64,000 nt of DNA from Thecamonas trahens ATCC 50062 (GCF_000142905.1 NW_013657667.1:494093-558092); one strand, 5' to 3'; counted from the stretch's first letter, positions 21,267 through 32,409 are shown. Numbers and translations: made by a program. The notes: generated by a model not told the origin, from the sequence alone.

Positions 21267-22319
21267 ATGGTACGCGACGGTAACCCCACCCACTCGCCCC
21301 CGCACCCGACACGTGTTGTAACCCTTTTGTTAGGCAACGCCCCATCCACTTTCCTTCCCCCGTACACCCTCCTTCATCCCCGTGTAGCCATGGCTATGTC
21401 GGTGTTCCTGACCGAGGCTGTCGCGTGACACGATAGCCAATGGCGACTAACGTTACCCCGCCACCCGGCCACCCCACCCCACCCCCCGTCCACCCTGCCA
21501 CACCCTCCTGCCACACCGTAACCACACACACTCACGCATCCTCTCACACTCACTCTTCCCGACATGGTTAGGCGGACTCTGAGGTGAATGAGCATCTGTT
21601 CAAGGTGCTCGTCGTAGGTACGCCCCCCCCCCCCTCTTCCCCCCCCCCCCCCCCCGCCCACCCCCACCTTCCTTCCTCCTTGCAACTCACACCCCCTCCC
21701 TCCCCGTCCCCTTCCCCCTTCTGCAGGCGACGCATCTGTGGGTAAGACCTCAATCATCAAGCGGTTTGTGCATGGCATCTTCTCGTCCAACTACAAGGCG
21801 ACTATCGGTGTTGACTTTGCCCTCAAGGTGGTACAGTGGGACGACAACACGGTGGTCCGGCTCCAGCTGTGGGACATTGCTGGCCAGGAGCGGTACGGCA
21901 ACATGACCCGGGTCTACTTCCGCGAGTCGGTCGGTGGCTTTGTCGTCTTTGATGTCACCGCCCGCAAGTCGTTCGAGGCCGTCGAGCGCTGGCTCTCGGA
22001 CCTCGTCGAGAAGGTCCGCCTCCCCTCGGGCGAGCCCATTCCTATCGTCCTCCTTGCCAACAAGGTCGATCTGCTCGACGACGAGGGCGAGGCCTTTATG
22101 AAGGACGAGGAGCTCGCCGAGCTTGTCGGCCGCTTCGGCATCACCGCCGTCTTTGCCACTTCGGCCAAGCAGGACATCGGCATCAACGAGGCCTCTTCCG
22201 CCCTCATCGAGGCCATCCTTGAGAACGAGCGCGCCGGCCAGATGGCCACCGCCAAGGAGGAGGAGGCCGTCACTGTCAGCGGCAACGATCCCGCCCCTGC
22301 CAAGAAGGGCTGCTGCTGA
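21267..22319 (+). CDS. RAB32: Rab32/Rab38-family small GTPase
   Basis: Regulates traffic to lysosome-related organelles and mitochondria-associated membranes in animals. Exons: 21267-21269, 21572-21617 and 21727-22319, 213 aa. The first coding exon is just the ATG, followed by GTACGC; spliced, the protein starts MADSEVNEHLFKVLVVG. The P loop is GDASVGKT, switch I contains ATIGVDFALKV, switch II is WDIAGQERYGNMTRVYF (the Ile in WDIAGQE is the Rab32 hallmark, most Rabs have Thr), then NKVD and TSAK for guanine binding, and a C-terminal CC for double prenylation. Intron 2 contains two long C runs. The three-base coding exon rests on phase, donor and acceptor fit plus the plausible N-terminus. 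Confidence 0.88.
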
Positions 22320-22468
22320 ACGTGGAAGCTCCCACCCGCTCCCGCCTCTCTTCCTGACCAAACCGTAAACCCCCAAAGCCCTGACCTATCCCATACTCCT
22401 CCCACCCCCACCCCCTCTCACACACCCCGCGTTCCTTCCACCCATACCCACTCCTCCCACGCCGCACT

Positions 22469-22966
22469 ATGGACTCGACCTCGTCCGACGGCCTCCTCTG
22501 TACCACCTCGTCCTCGTCCGACAACGAGACCGGGCCGGCATGGCTCCCCGCAGACGGCGCGCTCCACGTTGACGCCGACGACGATCTGCTCTGGCTAGAC
22601 GTACCGGCAGACGAACTGGCGGCCATGCAGACCGATGCGGCGTCGGACAGCAATTGGGCGAGAGACGGCGGGGCCGATGAGACGAGAGCGGCGGCGGCGG
22701 CACGAATGGCGGCGGCGACGGCAGCAGAAGAGGCGGCCAAGGAGGATTTATTGGCGGCCAAGGAGGCGTTGCTCGACATGCAGGCAAAGATGAAGCTGCT
22801 CTACGATCGCAACCTTGTTATCGCCACCAATCTCTCGGTCCTGTTCAACACCGCGAGAGAGGAAATCGACCGCAAGGACGCCCGTATCGCCGAGCTGCAG
22901 GCCGAGCTCGATGCCGTTCGCGTCGCACAGGAGGCCGCTACGGCGCCACCCCGTAGTACGAGTTAA
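22469..22966 (+). CDS. small coiled-coil protein, unknown
   Basis: A 165-residue protein with an acidic, Ser-rich N-terminus (residues 1-65) and a coiled coil from about residue 75 to 155. Within it the block NLSVLFNTAREEIDRKDARI is compact and looks conserved; similar short blocks occur in larger nuclear coiled-coil proteins, but I cannot name a family. It sits 150 bp downstream of Rab32 on the same strand. Its last 29 bases overlap the 3' end of GCP5 on the opposite strand, so the two stop codons lie inside each other's genes. The start is the only ATG upstream of the coil. Confidence 0.65.
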   Translation: MDSTSSDGLLCTTSSSSDNETGPAWLPADGALHVDADDDLLWLDVPADELAAMQTDAASDSNWARDGGADETRAAAAARMAAATAAEEAAKEDLLAAKEALLDMQAKMKLLYDRNLVIATNLSVLFNTAREEIDRKDARIAELQAELDAVRVAQEAATAPPRSTS

Positions 22967-25900
22967 AGTCGAGTCGGATGAGCAGGTCCAGTAGGTGCGG
23001 ATACGAGCTCCCGCCACTGGTCCCACCGGTGATGCGTGCCACCACTCCGAGGAGGAACTTGATCCATGAGTCAAAGTCCGACTCCATGGCCTGCATTCGC
23101 GCCTCGGACGCGCTCTCGTCGCGGACCCGGAAGCTCTCGACCGCCGCCACGTAGACGTCAAACTCATGCCGGAAGGCGAGCGCGAGCTTGAGCACCTTCT
23201 CGATGCCCTCGCGGACAACCCGCGCCTTGGGCCCAAGCAGTGCACGATCCACCACTGCCGAGAGATACCCAGCGTGCGCCGCCCGCGCCGCGTCGAGCGT
23301 CGCTGCCGTCTTCAGCTCGTTCATGAGCGTGCCCCACGCAGACTCGACCACGCGCGTCATCATGTACTGCTCGAGATTGACGACAAAGTGGTACAGCCGC
23401 GCCCGGAAGACCTGCAGCGCATGCGTACGCGTCCCGATCCCGCTCTCGCTACGTCGCACCCGCGACTCGACCACCATCCGCGCCAGCGCGCTCTTGGCAC
23501 CGCGAATCCGGAGCAGGAACCGCAGCACCTCGTTGTACGCATCCACATGCTCGCTCCGCACAACCGCTGCCGCGGGCCATGCCACCTGTGCCTCGATCCG
23601 CAATCGGTCAACCACGTCGCCGCCTTCGCCGTCGAGCTGCACGCTCAGCGCCTCGCTCCCCACCGCAGCCGCAAGCTGCAGGTTGAGCTCGAGCTGCACT
23701 CCCCACCCGCTCCGCACGCCGCTCCCATCGTCGAGCGCCTCAAAGACCGAGCCCACAAACGGGTACATCGTGTCGCCGCCAGCCAAAAAGTGACCTCGCG
23801 GAGGAGACCGACGGTTGCCACAATGCCATTGCTTCCCTCCAGCGCCCGCCGCATCACGAGGGTGCAGGTGAGGAGCTGCGACTCGCGCAGCGGCGCAAGT
23901 ACCAACCGCTCCACCTCGCGCCGCACATCGTAGTCGCCCTCGATGACTTCAGCATTAGCTTTGTCCACGCACTGCTCTTCCAGCCTCAGTGGCTGTGGCA
24001 CGAGGACAGGCAGCGCGACATGTGCCGAGCTCCCGACCGACGGCACAAAGTGCTCCGGGTGCGCAACGAGAGCCTCAGAAGCAGCTCTGTCTGCCTTTGA
24101 CCGGGCGGCAACCCTTGTCGGCCATCCTTGCTCCGAACCAATCACACCTGCACTCTTGCTCTGCAGCACAATGCCGAGCGTCGGTGCGATCTCCTGCGCC
24201 CTGCCGAGATCGCGGATGACGTCGACAACCGGAGTGAGGAACGAAGGCACGGCGTCCGGTGAGCGAGGACGGAGCAAGTCGTCCCACTCGGCGAGCGCTT
24301 CCGAGACCGGAACATCACCAGCAACCCGCGACGCCGCACCCTCGACTGGTGCCACAAGCATGAACTCGCCCCACGGATCCGGTGCGCCATTGAGCCAACC
24401 CATGTACGGCCGGAGCGCAGCCCAAAACGCACTCGCGAGCGTCTCGGACTCGGGCCCGTTTCGAAGCCGCGCTTGCTGGTACAGACCCGAGAGAAGGCTC
24501 GCCGCCACATAAGCCTTGGGTGCCGATCCATCGACTGCCGATGCGTCGAGGACAAAGACGAGCGGCGCGTCAGGCGTCGACGAGACCAGGCTTGTCCAGC
24601 CTTGTGGCAGCACTGTCATCGCCAGCCCGGCAAGCGTCTCCGCCGACCGGAGACTCGGCTGGAGCGCAACGTAAGCGTCGAGAAGCGTGACTGCGTCGGC
24701 GTCGCCGTGTGCACTCTCTCGTCGCCGCGCAGCCTGTGAGAGCTCTGCAACCAGCGGCGCAAGCCTCGTGTTCAGCCACTGGCCGCAGTAGTGGGCAAAG
24801 GCCTGAAAGACGGCGCCAAAGAGCGAGCCCGGCGGCGGTGACGCCAGTGACGCAACCAGACGCAGCAGCGCCACGCCGCTGCCGGCATCCGCAAAGTCGT
24901 AAAGTGCAGACCGCAGCGCGCCGCGAGTCACCTCGGGCACACACGCGTCCGGCACGACCTCGAAACGCGGGCTCCCGCCTTTGCCGACAGGAACTGCTGC
25001 GAAAATCGGCGTCGCGTGGCCCTGCAGCATCCACAGTACTTCGCGCACAACGTCGGTCTGATTCATCCGCGACGCTGGTGTCGCACCTGACTCAAACCCG
25101 CCCCGCTCGGCGCAGTACGCCGCATACCGCGCGGCAAGAGAATCGTGTGGCAACGCGTCCAGCACTCGGTCGCCCCGCCAGTACTGCCCATCCTCAGCCT
25201 CGCGGCGGGTGGCCTCGCTATGCGGCCCGCTCACAAACGCCAGTGCTGTGAGCTCCCGTGGCAGTGCCCGCGCCGCTCCCGCCACTCTCTGTCGCTCTAA
25301 GCTACTGAACACAGCCGAGGCTGTCGCCGTCTCGCGGCGCGGCTCGATACCTGGCCCGTCAACGCCAACCACAACGTGGAGGCTTGGTCCCGGACCGCCA
25401 ACGCCGTTGCCATCGCCGCCAGCATCTTCGTCGAGCTCGTCATCCGACCACTCGGAGAGGTCGTCGTCCGAGATGGCCAGGGCGCTCCCGGGGCGAGGCA
25501 GCAGCGCCAGCGCGCACGTATCCAGCGGCTCGTCGTCCGAGTCGACAAGGCCATACGAGACGTACGTCGGGTCGACCGGGAGCTGCGACGGGTCGACATC
25601 AACGCCGCGCTCCGGATCAAAGGCGTCTGCTCTCAGTGGACGTTGCGACGGGACAGCCGGCGCGTTTGACGGCGAGTCTGAGAGGGCGAGGAGGGTGGCG
25701 ACAACGGCCCAGTGCAGCTCGGGCGTGGACGAGGCGTCGAGGGGGAGGTCCAGATAGGCGGCAAAGGCAGTATCAAGCCGATATGCCCGTGATCGAAGCG
25801 AGTGAATGCGAAGCTTTTCCAGAACCCGCCGCATAGTCCGGCGCAGAGCAGGCGGTGATGGCGTGCCGAACCGATGGTCGTCGACCCCGTTGAGCGCAAA

Positions 25901-26023
25901 GTCCAGCGCTAAGCTGTGGTTCGTCGAGCCGACCGCCGCCGTCGGCAGCAGCGAGCCCACCAGCGCGCTCAGTAGCGTCCGCACCTCTTGTCGCCGCGCA
26001 AGCGCAAAGTCTGATGCAGACAT
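22938..26023 (-). CDS. TUBGCP5: gamma-tubulin complex component 5 (GCP5); frame broken once
   Basis: Subunit of the gamma-tubulin ring complex that nucleates microtubules. The N-terminal GRIP1 part includes VVREVLWMLQG. The GRIP2 part includes FLAGGDTMYPFVGSVFEAL, AWPAAAVVRSEHVDAYNEVL, RARLYHFVVNLEQYMMTRV, MESDFDSWIKFLLG and SSYPHLLDLLIRLDFNSYY, close in order and wording to GCP5 rather than GCP2/3/4/6. The frame breaks at an A5 run (23785-23789; T5 on the coding strand); a sixth base joins the halves within VTFLAGGDTMY and gives 1,028 aa, the size of animal GCP5. An acidic, Asp/Ser-rich linker lies near residues 150-200. Start ATG at 26023, divergent from the peroxidase gene. Confidence 0.88.
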
Positions 26024-26201
26024 GGCGTCTCAGCTGCCTGCTGCTTGCAGAGAGGTGTGGTGTTGACCTCTGGCAGGCGTGACCATGACCACGACGCTCG
26101 TTTTGGCGCGCCCGCGGTTTGTCCGTCAACTCGACGAGTCGTCGCCGGGCGCTCGGTCACTCGGCGAAAACTTTATCGTAGGCCATGCATCAATCTGGTT
26201 G

Positions 26202-26243
26202 GTCCGCTGACGGCGTGCCAACGTCCGCTGACGGCGTGCCAAC
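26202..26243. repeat. perfect 21-bp tandem repeat x2 in a divergent promoter
   Basis: GTCCGCTGACGGCGTGCCAAC occurs twice without a mismatch, 32 bp before the peroxidase ATG, within the 251-bp GCP5/peroxidase intergenic region. It may double a regulatory site. Confidence 0.85.
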
Positions 26244-26274
26244 ACCTGACTGGATTTGATTGGCGGAGAATTCA

Positions 26275-27516
26275 ATGTTCCGCTTTGCGACGACTAGTGT
26301 GCGCATGGGCGCGCAGCGGCTTTGTACGATCTTCCCCATGGACTCCAACCAACTACCAAGAGTGTTCCTCCTCTCACCATACTCACTGTCTTCTTTCCAC
26401 TCTTCTTCCCTCTGTACAGCCGCTGTGGCACGCGCTGGAATGCCGGCCCGACGGGCGTTTTCTTCTGCGACTTCGGGCTCTGCCGGCGGTGCGGCAACGG
26501 GAGCAGCGATGAGCGGAGCGTGGCGGTGGGCTGCTGGGCTCGGAGCTGCGGCTGCGTTCGGTTATGTGTCGATGGGCTCTGTGCATGCCGGTGGCGTTGA
26601 CTACGAGGCGGTGCGCAAGGCCATCGCCGATACACTCGAGGACGAGAGCTACGACGACGGGTCGCTCGGCCCGGTCCTCGTCCGGCTCGCCTGGCACGCC
26701 TCGGGCACGTACTCCAAGAAGGACGGGACGGGTGGATCGAATGGTGCCAAGATGCGTTTCTTCCCGGAAGCCTTCCACGGCGCCAACAACGGGCTCTCGG
26801 TCGCGCGCAACCACCTTGCGCGCATCAAGAAGCAGTTCCCGGAGATCTCCAACGCCGACCTCTGGACCCTCGCCGCGTGCGTGGCCATCGAGGAGATGGG
26901 CGGCCCCGAGATCGCGTGGCGGCCCGGCCGGACCGACGACAACGACGGCAAGCTCTGCACGCCCGACGACCGCCTGCCCGACGCCGCCCAGGGCGCCGAC
27001 CATGTTCGCGCTGTTTTCGGTCGCATGGGCTTCTCGGACCGCGAGATGGTCGCCCTCATCGGCGCCCACTGCCTCGGCCGCTGCCACGAGAACCGTTCCG
27101 GATACAAGGGTCCGTGGACCCGCGCTCCGACCACCTTTTCCAACATGTACTTTACCGAGCTCGTCGGCAACCGCTGGACTCGCAAGAACTGGGACGGCCC
27201 GCTCCAGTACGAGGACCCGACAGGAGAGCTGATGATGCTGCCTGCAGACATGGCGCTCCTCCACGACCCGGCCTTTGCCGTCGTCGTCAAGGAGTACGCC
27301 GCCGACGAGGAGCTCTTCTTCCGTGACTTTGCTGCCGCCTTTGCCAAGCTTCTCGAGCTCGGCTGCGACTTTGACGGCCCATCGACGACGACCAAGGCTG
27401 TCACCGCCGCCGGCGTCGTCACCGCCATCGTTGGTGCCATCATCGGTTACAACTACATGTCGTCCTCTCGCGCCGACTCCTCCGCCACTTCAGCCCCTTT
27501 GTCCTCGCAACCGTAG
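26275..27516 (+). CDS. CCP1: cytochrome c peroxidase-type haem peroxidase, mitochondrial, with C-terminal TM
   Basis: Class I haem peroxidase that reduces hydrogen peroxide using cytochrome c. Distal site [11 protein letters not shown] has the catalytic Arg, Trp and His. The proximal site is [12 protein letters not shown], and GPW supplies the Trp used for the radical in yeast CcP, with LPAD for the Asp partner. Probable exons are 26275-26323 and 26420-27516; the 96-nt intron (GTACGA...TACAG) is a multiple of three without stops, so the ORF also reads through. Splicing gives a clean basic mitochondrial presequence ([16 protein letters not shown], then [11 protein letters not shown]) and 381 aa. 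A second hydrophobic segment at the C-terminus ([18 protein letters not shown]) is unusual and suggests inner-membrane anchoring at both ends or a tail anchor. Confidence 0.9.
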   Translation: MFRFATTSVRMGAQRLCTIFPMDSNQLPRVFLLSPYSLSSFHSSSLCTAAVARAGMPARRAFSSATSGSAGGAATGAAMSGAWRWAAGLGAAAAFGYVSMGSVHAGGVDYEAVRKAIADTLEDESYDDGSLGPVLVRLAWHASGTYSKKDGTGGSNGAKMRFFPEAFHGANNGLSVARNHLARIKKQFPEISNADLWTLAACVAIEEMGGPEIAWRPGRTDDNDGKLCTPDDRLPDAAQGADHVRAVFGRMGFSDREMVALIGAHCLGRCHENRSGYKGPWTRAPTTFSNMYFTELVGNRWTRKNWDGPLQYEDPTGELMMLPADMALLHDPAFAVVVKEYAADEELFFRDFAAAFAKLLELGCDFDGPSTTTKAVTAAGVVTAIVGAIIGYNYMSSSRADSSATSAPLSSQP

Positions 27517-27686
27517 CCGCACTCCCTCGGTGTGGCTTTCGTTTTTCCACAACGTAAAGATGGTTGTTGCACACACAAGGGCGACCCGCGCATGCCAATG
27601 CCCAGAGTCGACCGAAACACGTCACAATTCTCCCTCTCTCCCTCTCTCCCTCTCTCGCCCTTTACTTGCCCTTTACTTGCTACAGT

Positions 27687-28322
27687 ATGGCTCGTCTCCC
27701 CCAGCTGATGATTGCGCTTGCCCTCGTTGCACTTGTTGCCGTCAGCGGCTGCTCGGCGGCTTATGCGCCCTCTGCTGAATGGCCGCCTGTTTGGTCGGCT
27801 TCGTTCAACGACTCCCTGGGCTACGCATCTACACCTGGCATGTATGCGTACGATGCGACACTGACTGCTTCTCGCGTTGACTACCTCGATCCGCATGTGG
27901 ACTACCTTTGCAAGACGTCTGGCCTGATGTTTGGTGTGGAGATGTGCTCGCAGGTCGCTGTCGATGACATGCTGTTTGTTATGGCGCCCGGATCGGCTTC
28001 GTGCTGCCAATGCTGTTCCTACGATCAGGGCTGTGGGCCACTCGAGCGCGATTGGGCCGCCAAGGGCACGTACCAGGGCGTGGTCAACATCAACGGTGTG
28101 CCCTCCGACAAGTGGCTTGTCATGGGCGGTGAGGCCAACTACTACTACCAGACGGTCGATCGCCACATCCCCATCCTCGTGAACAACTCGGGCAACCAGC
28201 TGTTCTACTACGACACCACGTCGTTCTCCACGATGGCCAACCCGAACTTCTTTGACATCCCGTCGTACTGCCGGTCGTCGGCCATGTGCGATGGGTTCTG
28301 TGCTAAGATCCGCTCCATGTGA
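27687..28322 (+). CDS. secreted Cys-rich protein, unknown
   Basis: A 211-residue protein with a clear signal peptide (residues 1-25, LMIALALVALVAVSGCSA) and at least eleven cysteines in the mature part, including an SCCQCCSYDQGC cluster around residue 110. Tyr/Trp-rich beta-type sequence follows (DKWLVMGGEANYYYQT, LFYYDTTSFSTM). The spacing loosely recalls ependymin-related secreted proteins, but the match is too weak to assign. No TM after the signal peptide, so it is likely extracellular or lysosomal. The ATG directly follows a pyrimidine-rich 5' stretch ending in CTACAGT. Confidence 0.7.
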   Translation: MARLPQLMIALALVALVAVSGCSAAYAPSAEWPPVWSASFNDSLGYASTPGMYAYDATLTASRVDYLDPHVDYLCKTSGLMFGVEMCSQVAVDDMLFVMAPGSASCCQCCSYDQGCGPLERDWAAKGTYQGVVNINGVPSDKWLVMGGEANYYYQTVDRHIPILVNNSGNQLFYYDTTSFSTMANPNFFDIPSYCRSSAMCDGFCAKIRSM

Positions 28323-28384
28323 GCTGTTGTTGCTCGAACGTAAACCCCCACCCCCTCCCTCCCCGCTCAGCCATGCTACGCTCG

Positions 28385-30148
28385 CTACCGCTCCAGCGAG
28401 GTCAGCAGAGAGGTCACACCATCGACCGACCGCGCGTCTGCGGCCTGCAGCGCAGACTCAAAGACGTCGCGGACCTGGGTGCGAAAGGCGACGACAGCAG
28501 CATCGAGCGCGTCGACAAACCGCGACTGGACACGGATGAGCTTGGTATGAAAGTGGCGGTCGTCGCGCTTGAGCTGCATCGAGCCCTCCTGGAAGCTCAC
28601 GACGTGGCTGGAAAGCTCCTCCTGCAGAAGATCAGCCTTGTCCAGCAGCGCCGCACCGAGCCAGGTGACGCCTCGAAGAAAGGCAGCATCCGACGTCGCC
28701 GGCGCGGTGTTATCGGTCTCGGCCTGCGCATGTCGCAGCGCCCGCGCCAGCTCGCGGTTGCGAGCCTCAAGCTGGGCCACCTTGTCGCGCAGCGCCTGTG
28801 CGGTGTTCATCGACGACGCAAGGAGCGCAACCGATGCGTCGTCCTTGGACTTGCGCGGCCGTTTGGCCTCTGCCAGTTGTGTGCGCAGCTCCTTAATCGT
28901 CCGCCGCAACGCTCCCATCTTCTCGTCGACAAGCACGTCGTCGTACGGCCGCATGTTGGCGAGCTTCTCTTTGAGCGACGCAATCTGTGCGGACGCTTTG
29001 GACTGGACTCGTTGGACTCGGGCGTCCTCGCGCTTGGTCCAAACCCGATTCAGCTCGGCGAGCCACTCGCGGAGCGTGGCCTCGTCCAAGCCGGGCAACG
29101 AGCCCCGCTGCAGTGCGAGCGCCCGGTGCCAGGCCTCCTCAGGCACCCACTGCGTCCGCTCAGTGTCAAACGCAGCCTGGACCGCCGCCTGTCGCCGCGA
29201 ACCCTTTTGCGCCACGCTGCTGCTGCTACTTCGGCTTCGGCTTGCTGACTGCGCCCGGAATCTGCGCGGTGGCGGTGTTTTGCCCACACCGTACGCCTGT
29301 GCCAGCCGCTGAGCGTCCGGCGGCATCCCATCGCCGACGTAGGTCACCCCGCCAGAGTCGTTGACGTAGTCTGCAAACCGCGCAAACTCAGTCGTCGATG
29401 TCAGCAGCGCCAGCAGCCGCTCGTTGTCTGACCGCAGCTGCCGTCCCACATCCTCCAGCAGCGCCGCCTCTGCGTCGTTGTCCACGCTCCCGCGCAGCAA
29501 TGTCTGCGCCTTGGACAGCTGCAGAGAGAGGTCATGCTGCGCTGCCGTCTCCTGGTCCACCCGTGCCGCCAAATCATCCATTGTCGCCCTCTGCAACTCT
29601 AACTCGTTGTCCCGCACACTCAGTGCCTCTTGCAGAGCCTGGATCTCGTTCTTGAGCGACTCGATGGTAGCATCCTGCTGGCCAAGTACCCGATCCTGGG
29701 CCCGCAGCTCCGACTCGAGCTCCCGTACTGTCCTCCTGCTCTGCTTCAGCCTCATCCGCGCCTGCGCCGGATCCAGACCATCGGCTTCGTCGTCGTCCTC
29801 ATCATCAGCGTCATGCAACTCTCTGCCATCATCTGCACCCAGCATATCCATCGAGAGCGGAGCCGATCGCTCCGGCGAGGCGTAGGCCGCATACACGCCC
29901 GCGCCAGGCGATCTCAACGAAGCCCCTAGGCCAGCAGAGTGGCGATCGCGTGGAGTAGCGACATGCGCTGCACTCATGAGCGACTCACGATGTCCCGCGC
30001 GTGTCGATGCCCGCCGTCCACCACCACCCAGCCGGCTGCTACTCCCCAGCCGGCTGCCGCTCTGAGACATGCTCCGTGCGCCCGTCAGCATGGAGCCGGA
30101 GAGTGTGGCGTCCACCGCCGCTAGAAACGACCGCTCTGCAGACAGCAT
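28385..30148 (-). CDS. coiled-coil protein, possibly ciliary or centrosomal
   Basis: A 587-residue protein. After a Ser/Gly/Arg-rich head (residues 1-110) comes an acidic patch (DADDEDDDEADG), then long heptad coils: RTVRELESELRAQDRVLGQQ onward, and later IASLKEKLANMRPYDDVLVD with ALRRTIKELRTQLAEAK. Between them is a non-coil block, TQWVPEEAWHRALALQRG, with LREWLAELNRVWTKRED, which looks conserved and folded. The layout resembles basal-body or axonemal coiled-coil proteins, inferred from shape only. The first in-frame ATG (30148) was used; the frame continues open upstream only from a GTG. It converges with the secreted Cys-rich gene. Confidence 0.7.
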   Translation of the reverse strand: MLSAERSFLAAVDATLSGSMLTGARSMSQSGSRLGSSSRLGGGGRRASTRAGHRESLMSAAHVATPRDRHSAGLGASLRSPGAGVYAAYASPERSAPLSMDMLGADDGRELHDADDEDDDEADGLDPAQARMRLKQSRRTVRELESELRAQDRVLGQQDATIESLKNEIQALQEALSVRDNELELQRATMDDLAARVDQETAAQHDLSLQLSKAQTLLRGSVDNDAEAALLEDVGRQLRSDNERLLALLTSTTEFARFADYVNDSGGVTYVGDGMPPDAQRLAQAYGVGKTPPPRRFRAQSASRSRSSSSSVAQKGSRRQAAVQAAFDTERTQWVPEEAWHRALALQRGSLPGLDEATLREWLAELNRVWTKREDARVQRVQSKASAQIASLKEKLANMRPYDDVLVDEKMGALRRTIKELRTQLAEAKRPRKSKDDASVALLASSMNTAQALRDKVAQLEARNRELARALRHAQAETDNTAPATSDAAFLRGVTWLGAALLDKADLLQEELSSHVVSFQEGSMQLKRDDRHFHTKLIRVQSRFVDALDAAVVAFRTQVRDVFESALQAADARSVDGVTSLLTSLER

Positions 30149-30363
30149 GCTTGACGTCTGGGTTGGTTTGCCCTTGGTAGCGCTGTCACGTGTGGGAGAC
30201 GGGTGGGAGACGGATGGTGTGGGCAGAGGCGGCGGTGGCGGTCGTCCGTTGGCCGGCGGTGGCCGGCCAACGGACTGGCGGGCTGGTGGAGGCTGATGGC
30301 ACAGAAGGTGATTGGCTGGTGTGTTGGCTGGCACCTTGGCCGCACTTGCTCAGTTTTGTGCAT

Positions 30364-32402
30364 TTACTCGGTGTCATCCATGTGCTGGACGTCGTCGTCG
30401 TCGTCGTCGTCGTCATCAGAGCCGAGACGAGCACCAACGACGACGCGGACAGTCCGCGGTTCGTCGCCGTGAAAGACGAGAGAAAGGTCGAGGTCTGCGG
30501 CGCGCTCGGAGAGGATCGGAATGTCAAAAAGCGCGTTGATCATGGACTTGGTGGCGTCGGAGAGCGGGCAGGCGGCAGCAATGCCGACGATGGTGGCGAC
30601 GAGTGCGTCGACAAGCTCGGCCGAGAGCAGCGAGTCTGCCGACGATGCGACGGTGCTCGAGACGACGCGCGGGCGGTCGGCAGCGCGGGTTGATGCCGCA
30701 AGGTTGGAGAGCCCACGGGTAGCGAGCGAGTCCGAGGCCGAAAGCGTGGTGGCGGTGTAGTCGGCAAACGAGTTGATGCGCATGATGTCGGCGAGGGCAG
30801 AGGCAAAGTCGGGCGAGAATGGGGGCGAGACAATCTGGATGGCGACGAGGAGAAAGTGCCGGACGAGAGCCTTGTCGACACGCGACGAGACGCACCACTC
30901 GTGGATGAGAGCGAGGACTGGTTGGGCGTGGCCGACCGCAAGCAGAAACGCAATGCAGTCCATGAGCTGGTTGTGGAACGAGACGGCGTCGAGGTCGACA
31001 AGGGCAGCTGAGACAAAGAACAGCCGCTGGTAGGTGGCCAGCAGCCGCGGCGCGAGCGACGGGTGGGCCGTCGCCATCGAGTTGAGTAGCGAGAGGTACG
31101 TCCGAGTATCGTGCCCGTTGGTGGAGAAAAACTCCGGCATGGTGAGCGCGGCCTCGACGTAGGCGATGAGCCCGGCACCGGCCATGGGGTGGACCGATGC
31201 CTTGGCGACCAGCTCCGGGTAGGCGGCGTCTAGCGCGGGGCCGAACGGCTTGGCCAGCAGCAGGTTCTGCAGCTCACGCAGCGCCCGCTGTACAGCCGGC
31301 ACGGCTTCAGTTCCGAGGCTAGCGCTCCCGGCAGGCGCGTAGCCGGGGACCCGGTCGTCCTTGCCAGCGGCGATGAGCGCGAGGACGGCGAGGTAGCGGG
31401 TGCGGTGCTTGGGCGAGACCAGCTTTGACGGGACAAACAGGTCTGCAAGGAGAAGGTCAACCAGCTGCGAGTCACGGATGAGCGAGAGCGGCGGCGGGTT
31501 CGAGCCGGTGTACACCTTGTGGATGCGGATGATGTCGCCTGGCGTGGTGGCCGGCGTCTCCGACTTGAACATCGAGAGCAGCGCCGATGCCAGTGACGGG
31601 TACAGCAGCACGCCCGAGAGCAAGGCAGTGAGCTTGCGGAACATGGCCTGGCGCTCGGGCGACATGGCCAGCAGCATTTCCTGGTCGAGACGTGCAAAGA
31701 GCATCGCGGCTGCCGGATTGGGCGGGCTCGCGGTCCGCGCGGTTCCGGCGAGCGCGCCGAGCAGAGTCGAGACAAACAAAACGTGTTCTCCGACTGAGTA
31801 GCGAGAGTGATGAACTCATCAAAGGCCGGAGCAATGAGCGGATCGGGCGCGGCGAGGAGAGCGGTGATGTGTGTGGAGAGGATCTGCGAGAAGACGCCAA
31901 AGTTGTGCGCAGCCGACTTTTTGAGCGACTTGAGCTCGCGCGAGCACTCTGGAGCGTCCGAGATGTTGCGGATGGCAAAGTTGACGAGCAAACACTCTGC
32001 ATACGAGTCCGAGAGCTTGTAGAAGAGATCCCTCCACACCGGCTGGCCGATCATGAACATGACCCACTCTGGGGTGGACGAGCCCGACGCAAAGAGATTC
32101 CTGGTGAGCTTTGCATCGTAGTGGGCGAGGACCGAGTCCTTGACATGATTGACCACAAGTCCCTCTCGCTCTTCCTTGTCCATGCCCACCAGTCCCATCC
32201 AGTCGAGCAGTACGTTGCACACCTCGGCATGGCCTTGGTACGACGCCGCCAGCGTCTCCACCGCCGTCTGCGGTGCGCCCTTGCAGCCAATGTACGCCCG
32301 GAGTCTCGAGAGAATGTCCGCTTCCATAATGGCGTCGGGCTCCTGGAGCGTCACCAGCAGCTCCTGTGCCTTTTCTACCATGGCTGGGTCGGGTGCGGAC
32401 AT
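30364..32402 (-). CDS. NELFCD: negative elongation factor C/D (NELF-C/D, TH1); frame broken once
   Basis: Core subunit of NELF, which holds RNA polymerase II in promoter-proximal pausing. Family landmarks in order: LQEPDAIMEADILSRLRAY, GMDKEEREGLVVNHVKD, VWRDLFYKLSDSYAECLLVN, FAIRNISDA, LSMFKSETPATTPGDIIRIH, PPLSLIRDSQLVDLLLADLF, and near the end IQIVSPPFSPDFASALADIM. The ORF breaks at an A4 run (31778-31781; T4 on the coding strand); one more base gives SENTFLFVSTLLGALAG and a continuous 679-aa protein. The C-terminus adds a poly-Asp run. NELF is best known from animals and is patchy in protists, so its presence is informative. Start ATG at 32402 (MSAPDPAMVEKAQELL). Confidence 0.87.
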
Positions 32403-32409
32403 GGTTGGG

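Noticed and set aside
24570-25836. Arg/Ala-rich ORFs antisense to GCP5
   Set aside because: Composition-driven shadow frames.
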